DNA from: an uncultured Luteimonas sp.
GTDB lineage: Bacteria; Pseudomonadota; Gammaproteobacteria; Xanthomonadales; Xanthomonadaceae
Length of the DNA stretch: 58,970 nucleotides
Reading direction: 5' to 3'
NCBI GenBank assembly: GCA_938008415.1
Contig: CALLKI010000051.1
Location: forward strand, 1-58,970
The position numbers were made by a program, and so were the translations under genes. This document shows positions 47,945-57,100 of the stretch, piece by piece. Each line of letters opens with the position of its first letter. The stretch's first letter is position 1. The notes under the pieces were generated by a model, which worked only from the letters and a program-made list of their open reading frames with translations, was not told where the DNA came from and ran no database searches.

Positions 47945-48673
47945 ATGACCGATTCCAAGCCCGCCGTGGAAGAGGATGCGGCTGCGGCCGCCCTGCATTT
48001 CCGCGAGCAGCATCCCTGGTGGGCCTACGGGCTGCTGGCGGTCCTCGTGCTGTCCCTGGTCTTCGGCCTGTGGGGCGTATGGACCGTCGTCACCGCGTCC
48101 GGCACCGACCACGCCGAGGTCGCACGGCTGCGCGGGCAGGTCGAGCAGCTCGAGCAGCAGGTCGCCACGCTGTCGCGGTCGGACCAGATCAGCCGCAACG
48201 CCAACCGCGACCTGCAGGCTACCCTGGCCGAGCGCGACGAGGAGATCGCCGGCCTGCGCGCCGACGTGGCCTTCTACGAGCGCCTGGTCGGCCCCACCGC
48301 GCAGCGGCGCGGGCTGGCGGTGCACGAGCTGGTGCTGCGGCCGCAGCCCGATGGGCGCGCCTGGCACTTCGTGGCCACCCTGACCCAGACCCTGAACCGC
48401 GATGCACCCAGCCAGGGGCGGCTGACCCTCTCGGTCGAGGGCACACGCGACGGCCGCCTGCAGAGGCTGTCCTGGTCGGACCTCCGGCAGCAGCCGGACG
48501 CCCCCGGCCGCGAGTACGCATTCAAGTATTTCCAGCGCGTCGAGGGCGACATCGTGCTGCCCGAGGGCTTCGTGCCGCTGCGCGTGCACGTGCGGCTGGT
48601 CCCGCAGGGAGGCGCGCCTGTCGAACAGTCCTTCCCATGGACGGATGCCGTCCGCGCCGGTGAGACCGGTTGA
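47945..48673 (+). CDS. DUF6776-like single-pass membrane protein with coiled coil
   Basis: The 242-residue product has one membrane helix (about 26-48), then a coiled coil (HAEVARLRGQVEQLEQQVATL to about residue 105) and a C-terminal beta-rich domain in the periplasm (FYERLVGPTAQRRGLAVHELVLRP to the end). It looks like the DUF6776 family found upstream of erpA-type genes in xanthomonads; this match is from memory of the pattern. The 3' end lies 31 nt before the erpA ATG, so they may be co-transcribed. Confidence 0.78.
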   Translation: MTDSKPAVEEDAAAAALHFREQHPWWAYGLLAVLVLSLVFGLWGVWTVVTASGTDHAEVARLRGQVEQLEQQVATLSRSDQISRNANRDLQATLAERDEEIAGLRADVAFYERLVGPTAQRRGLAVHELVLRPQPDGRAWHFVATLTQTLNRDAPSQGRLTLSVEGTRDGRLQRLSWSDLRQQPDAPGREYAFKYFQRVEGDIVLPEGFVPLRVHVRLVPQGGAPVEQSFPWTDAVRAGETG

Positions 48674-48704
48674 ACTCGGCGCCGTGCCGCCCCATCCTGA
48701 GCAC

Positions 48705-49079
48705 ATGGAACCGTCCGTTTCCCATGACGCCCCCGGCTACCAGTCGCTCGACCGCCCGCTGGTGTTCACGCCCGCGGCCGCAGGCAAGGTGCGCGAACTG
48801 ATCGCCGAGGAAGGCAATCCCGGGCTCAAGCTGCGCGTCTACATCCAGGGCGGCGGCTGCTCGGGCTTCCAGTACGGCTTCGAGTTCGACGAGCACCAGG
48901 CCGAGGACGACCTCGCCGTCACCACCGACGGCGTGACCCTCCTGGTCGACCCGCTCAGCCTGCAGTACCTGATCGGCGCCGAGGTCGACTACACCGAGAG
49001 CCTGCACGGGGCGCGGTTCACCATCCGCAACCCGAACGCCAGGTCGACCTGCGGCTGCGGGTCGTCGTTCACGGTCTGA
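48705..49079 (+). CDS. erpA: Iron-sulfur cluster insertion protein ErpA
   Basis: ErpA is an A-type carrier that delivers iron-sulfur clusters to apo-enzymes. The 124-residue protein has the three conserved Cys: GGGCSGFQYGF and STCGCGSSF, and ends in SFTV as usual. ATG 48705 is chosen because it gives the family length; an in-frame start at 48645 would overlap the upstream gene by 29 nt. nudC starts 9 nt after the stop. Confidence 0.94.
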   Translation: MEPSVSHDAPGYQSLDRPLVFTPAAAGKVRELIAEEGNPGLKLRVYIQGGGCSGFQYGFEFDEHQAEDDLAVTTDGVTLLVDPLSLQYLIGAEVDYTESLHGARFTIRNPNARSTCGCGSSFTV

Positions 49080-49088
49080 GCGGCTGCC

Positions 49089-49982
49089 GTGGCGGCCACG
49101 CCGTTCGCTTTCGTCGACGGCGCGCTGGACCGCGCCGAGCACCTCCGCAACGACGAGGCGCGGCTGGCGGCGCTGTGGCCGCAGGCGCGCCTCCTGCTGC
49201 TCGACGCCGAGGGCAATGCCCTGGCCGGTGCCGACGGCGGGCCGCTCCCGCTCACCGGCGCGGAACGCGGCGAACGTGATCCGGATGCCGTGCTGCTCGG
49301 GCTGGATGCCGCTGGCCGTGCCTGGTTCGCGCTCACCGACGCGGATGCCGGCAGGGATGCGCCCCGGATCGACCTGCGCAGCGCCGCGGCGAACTGGCCG
49401 GTCCGCGAGGCCACCGCCTTCGCCCAGGCCCGCGCGGTGCTGCACTGGCGCGCGCGGCACCGCTACTGCGGCGCCTGCGGCGGCGCGCTGGCCTACGGGC
49501 GCGCCGGCTGGCTGGGGCGCTGCACCCGCTGCGGCAGCGAGCATTACCCGCGCACCGACCCGGCGGTGATCGTCGCCGTCAGCGACGGCGGGCGGCTGCT
49601 GCTCGGCCGGCAGCCGGGCTGGCCGCCGCGGCGCTACTCGACGCTGGCCGGGTTCGTCGAGCCCGGCGAGACCCTCGAGCAGACGGTCGTGCGCGAGGTG
49701 TTCGAGGAGTCGGCGGTACGCATCCGGCGCTGCCGCTACCTCGCCTCGCAGCCGTGGCCGTTCCCTTCGTCTCTGATGCTCGGCTTCGTCGCCGAGGCCC
49801 ATCCCGACGTACCGCGCGCGAACCCGGACGAGCTGGAGGACGTGCGCTGGTTCAGCCGCGACGAGATCGGCGCCGCCCTGCGCGACGAAACGGCCGGACT
49901 GCTGCTGTCGCCGCGGCTGTCCATTTCGCGCTGGCTGATCGAGACCTGGTACTCGGCCGGTGGATCCGCGCGCGGCGCGTGA
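49089..49982 (+). CDS. nudC: NAD(+) diphosphatase / NADH pyrophosphatase
   Basis: NudC hydrolyses NADH and removes NAD caps from RNA. The 297-residue protein has an N-terminal beta-rich domain, a zinc ribbon (YCGACGGAL and CTRCGSEHYPR; about 118-158), the Nudix box GFVEPGETLEQTVVREVFEES (about 190-212) and the NudC-specific SQPWPFPSSLMLGF. All four zinc Cys are present. The start is GTG 49089, 9 nt after erpA, so the two are an operon. Confidence 0.94.
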   Translation: MAATPFAFVDGALDRAEHLRNDEARLAALWPQARLLLLDAEGNALAGADGGPLPLTGAERGERDPDAVLLGLDAAGRAWFALTDADAGRDAPRIDLRSAAANWPVREATAFAQARAVLHWRARHRYCGACGGALAYGRAGWLGRCTRCGSEHYPRTDPAVIVAVSDGGRLLLGRQPGWPPRRYSTLAGFVEPGETLEQTVVREVFEESAVRIRRCRYLASQPWPFPSSLMLGFVAEAHPDVPRANPDELEDVRWFSRDEIGAALRDETAGLLLSPRLSISRWLIETWYSAGGSARGA

Positions 49983-50019
49983 GCGCCCGGCCTGCCGCGT
50001 ACGCCGCGATGGAATGAAA

Positions 50020-50050
50020 AACGGGAAGGGCGAACCCGCCGCTTCCCGTT
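50020..50050. terminator. Hairpin after nudC
   Basis: AACGGGAAG / CTTCCCGTT (9 bp) encloses a further GC-rich loop. The T-run is on the minus side (TTTTTCATT). It probably ends the erpA-nudC transcript less efficiently than a standard terminator. Confidence 0.5.
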
Positions 50051-50134
50051 CCAATATCGTATCACGAGGGGGGCTTGCGGCAAGGCCTCCGCCATGCGGT
50101 CCAATCGCCGGCCGAACGGGCAGGAGGCGAGGCC

Positions 50135-51689
50135 ATGCGCGAATTGCCGCGGCGGCAGGGATCCCCGCGCGATATCCGTGCGCGCGAACCGTTGGCGGGC
50201 GGACATGCTGTCGTGGTCGCGGGTGGCGGCCCCACCGGCATGATGCTGGCCGGCGAACTGGCGCTGGCGGGCGTGGACGTGGCCATCGTCGAACGCGGCG
50301 CGGGAGACAGGCGTGCCGCGGCGCGCGCGGGCGGGTTGCAGGCGCGTACGCTCGAATTGCTCGACCAGCGCGGCATCGTCGATCGCTTCCTCGCGGAGGG
50401 ACAGGTCGCGCAGGTCGCGGGGTTCGGTGGCATCCGGCTCGACATCAGCGACCTGTCCACGCGCCATCCGTACGGCCTGGCGTTGTGGCAGGAGCACGTC
50501 GAGCGCCTGCTCGCGGAGTGGATTTCCGGGCTCGGGGTGACGGTCCACCACGGCCACGAAGTCACGGGATTCGTCCAGGATGCGGACGGCGTGGATGTCC
50601 TGCTCGCGGACGGAGGCCGCCTGCGCACCGCTTACCTGGTCGGATGCGACGGCGGGCGCAGTACCGTGCGCAAGGCGGCCGGGATCGCGTTCCCCGGGTG
50701 GGACGCCAGCACCAGCCAGCTGATCGGCGAGGTGGAAATGACCGCGCAGCCGCCGATGGGCATCCACCGCAAGCCCGGGGGCTGTATGCCTTCGGCAGGC
50801 TGGAGTACCGCATCCGCGACGATGGCCGGATCGAATACGCCGAAGGCGGCCCGGTGCGGGTGATGGTGCCCGAACCACAGCCGCGCAGGGAACCACCGAC
50901 GCTGGAGGACCTGCGCGCGGCGTCGTGGAGGCATTCGGCACGGACTTCGGCATGCACAGCCCGCGGTTCCTTTCGCGCTTCACCGACATGGCGCGGCAGG
51001 CGGAACGTTATCGCGCCGGACGCGTGCTGCTGGCGGGCGACGCCGCACACGTCCATTCGCCGGTGGGCGGCCAGAGTCTGAACCTCGGCATGCAGGATGC
51101 CGTGAACCTCGGCTGGAAGCTGGCGCTGGTGGCAAAGGGCATCGCGCCGGATGCGCTGCTGGACAGCTACCAGGCCGAACGCCACCCGGTGGCCGCGCGC
51201 GTGCTGTCGGACACGCTGGCGCAGGTGGCGTTGCTGCGCACGGACGATCGCACCGAAGCCTTGCGGGCCGTGGTGGCCGGGATGTTGCGCATCGACGTGG
51301 TGCGCAGGCGTTTCGGCGCGCGCATGTCGGGGCTGGACATCCGCTACGACTTCGGCGATGGCCACCCGCTGCTCGGCTGCCGCATGCCCGACGTCGATCT
51401 GGCCACGGCGGCAGGAACGGTGCGTGCGCATGCCCTGCTGCATGCGGCGCGGCCCGTGCTGCTCGACCTCGGCGGGGCGGGAAGCATCGACCCGGGGCCA
51501 TGGGCCGGCCGGGTGTGTCTGGTCGAGGCCCGCTGCGATGGCCCGTGGGAGCTTCCGGCTGACGGCGTGGTGCCGGCGTCGGCCGCCCTGCTGGTGCGGC
51601 CGGACGGGCACGTGGCCTGGGTCGGCGAAGGGGGCGACGCGGGCTTGCGGGAGGCGTTGGCGACCTGGTTCGGTCCGCCCGGCGCATGA
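50135..51689 (+). pseudogene. FAD-dependent aromatic-ring-type monooxygenase, two frameshifts
   Basis: The sequence encodes a PheA/TfdB-family flavoprotein hydroxylase in three frames. The first part holds the FAD site VVVAGGGPTGMMLAGELALAG and TAYLVGCDGGRSTVRKAAG. Near the G-run 50777-50781 (about codon 215) the frame moves by one base and continues LYAFGRLEYRIRDDGRIEY. Near 50918-50923 (about codon 262) it moves again and continues with RVLLAGDAAHVHSPVGGQSLNLGMQDAVNLGWKLA and a thioredoxin-like tail. Each change fits loss of one G/C. ATG 50135 has AGGAGG upstream. Intact, it would be about 515 residues. Substrate unknown. The gene is either dead or affected by two sequence errors. Confidence 0.85.
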
Positions 51690-51719
51690 GCGGCAGCGTC
51701 CGCCTGGGCCGGGGCCGGG

Positions 51720-53633
51720 CTAGGGCGCGTCCCCGCGCAGCTCGCGTACCCGCACCTCCAGCTCCGATGCGCGCACGCCGGGATCATGGACCGGCTCGCC
51801 GGCGGCCACCGCGACGCGGGCGCGGAAGCGCCGCGGCACGCGCATGCGGCCCAGCCGCGAGTCGCGCCGGCTCCACATGCTCGCCCACATCCCGCGCAGC
51901 GCCATCGGCACCACCGGTACCGCCTGCCCGCGCGCGGCCGCGCGCTGGACGATCTTCTCGATACCGGACTTGAACGGCGCGATTGCGCCGTCCTTCGTCA
52001 GGCCGCCCTCGGGGAAGATGCCGACGATCTCCCCCTTGGCCAGCGCCGCGTCGATCGCGTCGAACGCGCGCTGCAGCAGTTCCGGGTCCTCGCGCGCGCC
52101 GGCGATCGGGATCGCCCTGGCGGTGCGGAAGATCCAGCGCATCACCGGGATGTCGAAGATCCGGTGGTACATCACGAACCGCACCGGCCGCGGGATCGTC
52201 GCCGCCAGGATCAGCGCGTCCATGTAGCTGACGTGGTTGCACACCACCAGCGCCGGGCCTTCGTCCGGCACGTGCCTCTCGATGCCGTGCAGCTCCAGCC
52301 GGTACAGCGTGCGCACCATCAGCCAGCTGACGAAGCGCATGAAGAACTCGGGCACCAGGGTGAAGATCCACAGCGCCACCAGGATGCTGGCGATGCCCAG
52401 CGCCAGGAACAGCCGCGGGATCGTCCAGCCGGCCAGCGACTGCAGCAGCACGCCGCCGACCGCCGCTGCGACGATGAACGCCGCGTTCTGGATGTTCATG
52501 CCCGCGATCACCCGCGACAGCTCGCCCCGCGGGGTGCGCGACTGGATCAGCGCGAACAGCGGCACCACGAAGAAGCCGGCGAACAGGCCGATGCCGGCGA
52601 GGTCCAGCACCACGCGCCACGCGCCATCGCGCGCGAGGAAGCCGGCCACGTCCAGGCCTTCCTTCGGCGACACATCGGGCTGGGCCAAGGCCAGGTGCAG
52701 GATGCAGGCGCTCATGCCGAACGCGCCCAGCGGCACCAGGCCGATTTCCACCGTGCGCCCGGACAGATTCTCGCACAGCAGCGAGCCGATGCCGACGCCG
52801 ACCGAGAACAGCGCCAGCGCGAACACGTACAGCGTCGGCGTGCCGCCCAGGTGCGTCTCGGCGTAGACCGGCAGGTTGCCGGTGAGCATGGTGCCGACGA
52901 ACCAGAACCACGACACGCCGAGCACGCTGTTGCGCACCGCCGGCTGCTTCCGCGCCAGGCGCAGCACGCGGATCGATTCCGGCAGCGGGTTCCAGTTGAC
53001 CGCGAGGTCCGGCGCGCCCGCCTCCACCCGCGGGATCGCGCGCGCAGTGAGGTTGCCGGCGACCGCCAGCGCGACCACCGACACCGAGGCCACCAGCGCG
53101 CCGTGCTCGCCGGCCACCGCGAAGATCAGTCCGCCGAACAGCATGCCCAGCAGGATCGAGATCGAGGTGCCCATCTCGACCAGGCCGTTGCCGCCGGTGA
53201 GTTCCTCGGGCGCCAGCACCGAGGGCAGGATCGAGTACTTCACCGGGCCGAACAGCGTGGACTGCAGGCCGGTCGCGAACAGCGCCACCAGCAGCAGCGG
53301 CATGCTCTGCAGCAGGAAGCCGACCGCCGCGAACGACATGATCGCGATCTCCATCGCCGTGGTGATGCGGATCAGCCGTGACTTCTCCAGCTTCTCCGCG
53401 ATCTGCCCGGCGGTGGCCGAGAACAGGAAGTAGGGCAGGATGAAGATGGCCGGCGCCAGCTGGGTGTAGATGCCGCGCGTGCCCTCGTCGATCGCGCCGG
53501 CGGCGACCATGGTCGCCAGCAGGCCGATGATCGCCTGGCGGAACACGCTGTCGTTGAACGCGCCCAGCGCCTGCACCACGAAGTAGGGCAGGAAGCGGCT
53601 CTGCCTGAGCAGGTCGAACTGGCTGTGGGCCAT
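51720..53633 (-). CDS. MFS lysophospholipid-type transporter fused to a PlsC acyltransferase
   Basis: The 637-residue protein joins a 12-helix major facilitator of the LplT class (about 1-415; QALGAFNDSVFRQA, TLFGPVKYSILP) to a 1-acylglycerol-3-phosphate acyltransferase domain (about 430-635). The latter has the catalytic NHVSYMD (HX4D), the substrate site FPEGGLTKDG and PVVPMALRG. It looks like the LplT-Aas recycling system for lysophospholipids, but without the AMP-binding acyl-ACP synthetase that Aas also carries. ATG 53633 gives the LplT N-terminus with GGAG upstream. It is divergent from the restriction gene. Confidence 0.9.
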   Translation of the reverse strand: MAHSQFDLLRQSRFLPYFVVQALGAFNDSVFRQAIIGLLATMVAAGAIDEGTRGIYTQLAPAIFILPYFLFSATAGQIAEKLEKSRLIRITTAMEIAIMSFAAVGFLLQSMPLLLVALFATGLQSTLFGPVKYSILPSVLAPEELTGGNGLVEMGTSISILLGMLFGGLIFAVAGEHGALVASVSVVALAVAGNLTARAIPRVEAGAPDLAVNWNPLPESIRVLRLARKQPAVRNSVLGVSWFWFVGTMLTGNLPVYAETHLGGTPTLYVFALALFSVGVGIGSLLCENLSGRTVEIGLVPLGAFGMSACILHLALAQPDVSPKEGLDVAGFLARDGAWRVVLDLAGIGLFAGFFVVPLFALIQSRTPRGELSRVIAGMNIQNAAFIVAAAVGGVLLQSLAGWTIPRLFLALGIASILVALWIFTLVPEFFMRFVSWLMVRTLYRLELHGIERHVPDEGPALVVCNHVSYMDALILAATIPRPVRFVMYHRIFDIPVMRWIFRTARAIPIAGAREDPELLQRAFDAIDAALAKGEIVGIFPEGGLTKDGAIAPFKSGIEKIVQRAAARGQAVPVVPMALRGMWASMWSRRDSRLGRMRVPRRFRARVAVAAGEPVHDPGVRASELEVRVRELRGDAP

Positions 53634-53789
53634 GCGGGCTCCGCGCGATGGACCGGTGGAGTCTAGCCGTCCCGGCCGGCCGCGCGCAGCGGGGGGCTGT
53701 CCGGCATTCCGTGCCGCGGGGCCCCGGATTCCGTGCAGGGCGGCTATCCTCAGTCTGGACAGAATGGGCGGAACCGGAGGGAGGTGCGC

Positions 53790-54836
53790 ATGGCGGTCTG
53801 GCTGGTCCGGGCGGGGTCGCACGGCGAATACGAGCAGAAATTCCTGGAGGAATCCCGGGTGTACCTGACCTGGGATGGGTTTGCGCGGGACCTGTCGAAG
53901 ATCGTTGACCGCCAGGGCCTGATCCTGGCGCTGCAGCAGGACTATCCAGAAGCCAAAACCAGAACCATCCAGAACTGGGCCAGCCAGATCTGGCCGTTTG
54001 CTCACGAGATCAAGACGGGTGACTGGGTGGTCCTGCCCCTGAAGAGGCAACGTGCGATCCAGATCGGCGAGATCAGTGGGCCCTACCGCTTCGAGCCTTC
54101 CAATCCGGACCCATATTTCCATTGGCGTGACGTGAAGTGGATTGGTGACGCGATTCCCCGCTCGCATTTCGGCAAGGACCTGCTCAATTCGTTCGGGGCC
54201 TTCATGACCATCTGCCGGATCCAGCGCAACAATGCCGAGGCACGCCTGAGTGCGATGCAGAAAAATGGCTGGAAGCCGGAATCAATGGCGGCGGTGATGT
54301 CCCCGGGTACGACCCAGCAGGGGTTCGGGATCACGGACGGCGAAGCCGCCGAAACCGATCTGGAAGAGCTGGCGCGCGACCAGATCGCACGCCTGATCAT
54401 GGCGAAGTTCAAGGGGCACGGCCTGACCCGGCTCGTCGAGGCGATCCTGCGGGCGCAGGGATACACGACCTGGCGCAGCCCGGAAGGCGCAGATGGCGGT
54501 GCGGACATCCTGGCAGGCGCAGGTCCGTTGGGATTCGGTTCGCCACGGCTCTGCGTGGAAGTCAAGTCGGAACAGACCCCGATCGATCGCCCGACGGTGG
54601 ACAAGCTGCTTGGAGCGATGACAAAGTTTGGCGCCAACGAGGGGCTGTTCGTGTCGTGGGGCGGGTTCAAGTCGAATGTACAGAGAGAGCTGGCTGGCAG
54701 TTTCTTCCGGTTGCGGCTGTGGAGCCAGCAGGACCTGCTCGAGCAGCTGTTTCAGAACTACGACAGGCTCGATGAGGACATCAGAGCCGAACTGCCACTG
54801 AAACGTATCTGGTCGGTGGCGTTGCAGGACGAATAG
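53790..54836 (+). CDS. Mrr-like restriction endonuclease (probable type IV)
   Basis: The 348-residue protein has an N-terminal module (about 1-130; AVWLVRAGSHGEYEQKFLEE, IKTGDWVVLPLKRQRAIQIGEISGPYRF, FHWRDVKWIG) of a PUA/EVE-like kind that often reads modified bases. The C-terminal Mrr-type PD-(D/E)xK nuclease (about 215-330) has Asp in GADGGADIL and the ExK in CVEVKSEQ. No methyltransferase is next to it, as expected for a modification-dependent (type IV) enzyme. GGAGGGAGG precedes ATG 53790. Base composition is visibly lower in GC than its neighbours, suggesting transfer. The reader-domain call is an inference. Confidence 0.82.
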   Translation: MAVWLVRAGSHGEYEQKFLEESRVYLTWDGFARDLSKIVDRQGLILALQQDYPEAKTRTIQNWASQIWPFAHEIKTGDWVVLPLKRQRAIQIGEISGPYRFEPSNPDPYFHWRDVKWIGDAIPRSHFGKDLLNSFGAFMTICRIQRNNAEARLSAMQKNGWKPESMAAVMSPGTTQQGFGITDGEAAETDLEELARDQIARLIMAKFKGHGLTRLVEAILRAQGYTTWRSPEGADGGADILAGAGPLGFGSPRLCVEVKSEQTPIDRPTVDKLLGAMTKFGANEGLFVSWGGFKSNVQRELAGSFFRLRLWSQQDLLEQLFQNYDRLDEDIRAELPLKRIWSVALQDE

Positions 54837-54951
54837 GCATCCAGGATCGAAGATCACCGCTCCCGCGGCCCGCACGCACCGTTCCAGCCGCGCCATCCCC
54901 GCCCCGCACGGGGAGCGCTACAGTGCGGGCAGGTTCCCGGGGATGCAGCCC

Positions 54952-55809
54952 ATGTCCACGCCGCTGATGCCAGCCGCGTTCCTCGGCCACGGCAGCCCGA
55001 TGAACGCGCTGGAGCGCAACCGCTACACCGATGCCTGGCGCGCGTTCGGCGCGTCGGTGCCGCGGCCGCGCGCGATCCTGGTGGTGTCCGCGCACTGGTA
55101 CGTGCCGGTGCTGGCGGTGACGGCGATGCCGTGGCCGCGCACGATCCACGATTTCTTCGGGTTTCCACGCGAACTGTTCGAGCTGCAGTATTCGGCACCG
55201 GGCCTGCCGGAGCTGGCCGGGGAGGTGGCGGAGCTGGCGAAGCCGGACCGCGTCGGCGCCGACGTGGACGGCTGGGGCCTGGACCATGGCGCCTGGTCGG
55301 TGCTGGTACACGCGTTCCCGGCCGCCGACGTTCCGGTGGTGCAGCTGTCGCTGGACCTGCGCCGTCCGCCCGGGTGGCACTTCGAGCTTGGCGCGAGGCT
55401 GGCGAAGCTGCGCGAGCGCGGCGTGCTGGTGGTCGGAAGTGGCAACGTGGTGCACAACCTGCGTGCGCTCGACTGGAACAGTCCCGACGGCGCGTACGAC
55501 TGGACGCGCAGGTTCGGGGAACACGCGCGGAAGATCATGCTGGAGCGGCCGCACGACGCGCCTTCGCTGGTGGCGCACCTGGATTTCCGGATGGCGGCGC
55601 CGACGCCGGACCATTTCCTGCCGCTGCTGTACCTCGCCGGCATGGCGGCTGCGGCGGGCCGCCCGGCGGAAGTGCTGGTGGACGGCTACGCCTACGGTTC
55701 GCTGTCGATGACCGCGTACACCCTCGGCGTGCACTGCCCGGAGACGGCCGGGGGCAGGGGTGCCGCGCCGATCGGCACGCGCCTGCCGCCGGAAGACGCC
55801 AACATCTGA
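54952..55809 (+). CDS. Extradiol dioxygenase of the DODA/YgiD family
   Basis: The protein (about 285 residues) matches the class III extradiol ring-cleavage family (4,5-DOPA dioxygenase type). Metal and catalytic residues are visible: His in FLGHGSPMNA, His in VVSAHWYVP, LDHGAWSVL and GSGNVVHNLR. The natural substrate in bacteria is usually unknown. ATG 54952 has GGGGA at good spacing; ATG 54943 is an in-frame alternative. It stands 115 nt after the restriction gene and 100 nt before the old yellow enzyme gene, both on the same strand. Confidence 0.9.
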   Translation: MSTPLMPAAFLGHGSPMNALERNRYTDAWRAFGASVPRPRAILVVSAHWYVPVLAVTAMPWPRTIHDFFGFPRELFELQYSAPGLPELAGEVAELAKPDRVGADVDGWGLDHGAWSVLVHAFPAADVPVVQLSLDLRRPPGWHFELGARLAKLRERGVLVVGSGNVVHNLRALDWNSPDGAYDWTRRFGEHARKIMLERPHDAPSLVAHLDFRMAAPTPDHFLPLLYLAGMAAAAGRPAEVLVDGYAYGSLSMTAYTLGVHCPETAGGRGAAPIGTRLPPEDANI

Positions 55810-55909
55810 ATGCCGCGGGCCCGCGATCGCCACAATACCGCCGCGTGTTGCGCGCGCCGTGCGTCTGTATTCCGGCGGTGGCGTTGAAGCGGACGCCGGC
55901 ACCGCCAAC

Positions 55910-57058
55910 ATGGAAGGCAGCGATCCATTGCATCCGAAGGCCCCTTTGAGCCTGCTGTTCTCTCCCCTCGAACTGGGACCGCTGACGCTTCCCAACCGCA
56001 TCGTCATCGCGCCGATGTGCCAGTACTCTGCCGACGATGGGCGCGCGGGCCCCTGGCACCACGCGCACTGGGCCAACCTCGCCCTGTCCGGCGCCGGGCT
56101 GACCATCCTCGAGGCGACCGCGGTCGATCCGGCCGGGCGCATCACCTGGGCCGACATCGGCCTGTGGGATGACGCCACCGAACGCGCGTTCGCCGACGCG
56201 CTGGCGGTGGCGCGGCATTGCGCGCCGGGCGCGCGGATCGGCGTGCAGCTGGCGCATGCCGGGCGCAAGGCCTCGACCCATCACCCGTGGGATGGTGGTG
56301 CCGCGATCCCGCCCGGCGATCCGAGCGGCTGGCAGACCGTCTCGGCTTCGGCGCAGCCCTACCGCGAAGGCGATCCCGCGCCGCGCGAACTGGATGCCGA
56401 CGGGATCGACGCCGTCGTTGCCGCATTCGCCGGCAGTGCCTGCCGCGCCGCGAGGCTGGGGCTGGACCTGGTCGAGATCCACGCCGCGCACGGTTACCTG
56501 CTGCACCAGTTCCTGTCACCGCTGTCGAACCGGCGCACCGACGGGTATGGCGGCAGCCTGGAGAACCGGATGCGCCTGGTGTTGCGCGTGTTCGACGCGG
56601 TGCGCGAGGCGCTGCCCGGCCACCTCGCGCTGGGCGTGCGCATCTCGGCGACCGACTGGGTCGAGGGCGGCTGGGACCTGGCACAGAGCATCGAACTGGC
56701 GAAGGCGCTGGATGCGCGCGGCTGCCACTTCATCCACGTTTCGACCGGCGGGCTGGACCCGCGCCAGAAGCTGCAGGACGGCCCCGGCTACCAGGTGCCG
56801 TTCGCCGAGGCGATCCGGCGCGAAGTGAAGATGGCGGTGATCGCCGTGGGGCTGATCACCGAGCCCGCGCAGGCCGAGGAGATCCTGCGGCATGGGCGCG
56901 CCGACGCGGTTGCGTTGGCGCGCGGCATCCTCTACGACCCGCGCTGGCCCTGGCACGCGGCGGCGGCGCTGGGCGAGCGGATCGCGGTGGCGCCGCAGTA
57001 CCTGCGCGCCGCGCCGCAGGGACATCGTGACATGCTGGTGCCGTTCGCGGGGCAGTGA
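55910..57058 (+). CDS. NADH:flavin oxidoreductase, old yellow enzyme family (YqjM-like)
   Basis: The 382-residue FMN enzyme reduces activated C=C bonds with NAD(P)H. It carries the YqjM-class features: MCQYSADDG with the redox Cys, AHWANLALSGAGL, QLAHAGRKAS, the substrate His pair and Tyr in EIHAAHGYLLHQFLSPLSN RR, and a GLI...RADAVALARGILYDP phosphate site. ATG 55910 is the first plausible start; a TTG at 55928 with GGAAGG upstream is possible. A strong hairpin separates it from the convergent purD. The physiological substrate is not evident. Confidence 0.92.
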   Translation: MEGSDPLHPKAPLSLLFSPLELGPLTLPNRIVIAPMCQYSADDGRAGPWHHAHWANLALSGAGLTILEATAVDPAGRITWADIGLWDDATERAFADALAVARHCAPGARIGVQLAHAGRKASTHHPWDGGAAIPPGDPSGWQTVSASAQPYREGDPAPRELDADGIDAVVAAFAGSACRAARLGLDLVEIHAAHGYLLHQFLSPLSNRRTDGYGGSLENRMRLVLRVFDAVREALPGHLALGVRISATDWVEGGWDLAQSIELAKALDARGCHFIHVSTGGLDPRQKLQDGPGYQVPFAEAIRREVKMAVIAVGLITEPAQAEEILRHGRADAVALARGILYDPRWPWHAAAALGERIAVAPQYLRAAPQGHRDMLVPFAGQ

Positions 57059-57063
57059 ACGGG

Positions 57064-57094
57064 AAAGCGGGCGTGCCGTTGCCGGCACGCCCGC
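57064..57094 (-). terminator. Terminator between convergent OYE and purD genes
   Basis: GCGGGCGTGCCG / CGGCACGCCCGC (57067-57078 with 57083-57094) is a perfect 12-bp stem. On the minus strand it is followed by TTTCCCGTT, so it mainly serves purD and can also block the plus-strand transcript. Confidence 0.75.
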
Positions 57095-57100
57095 CCCGCT

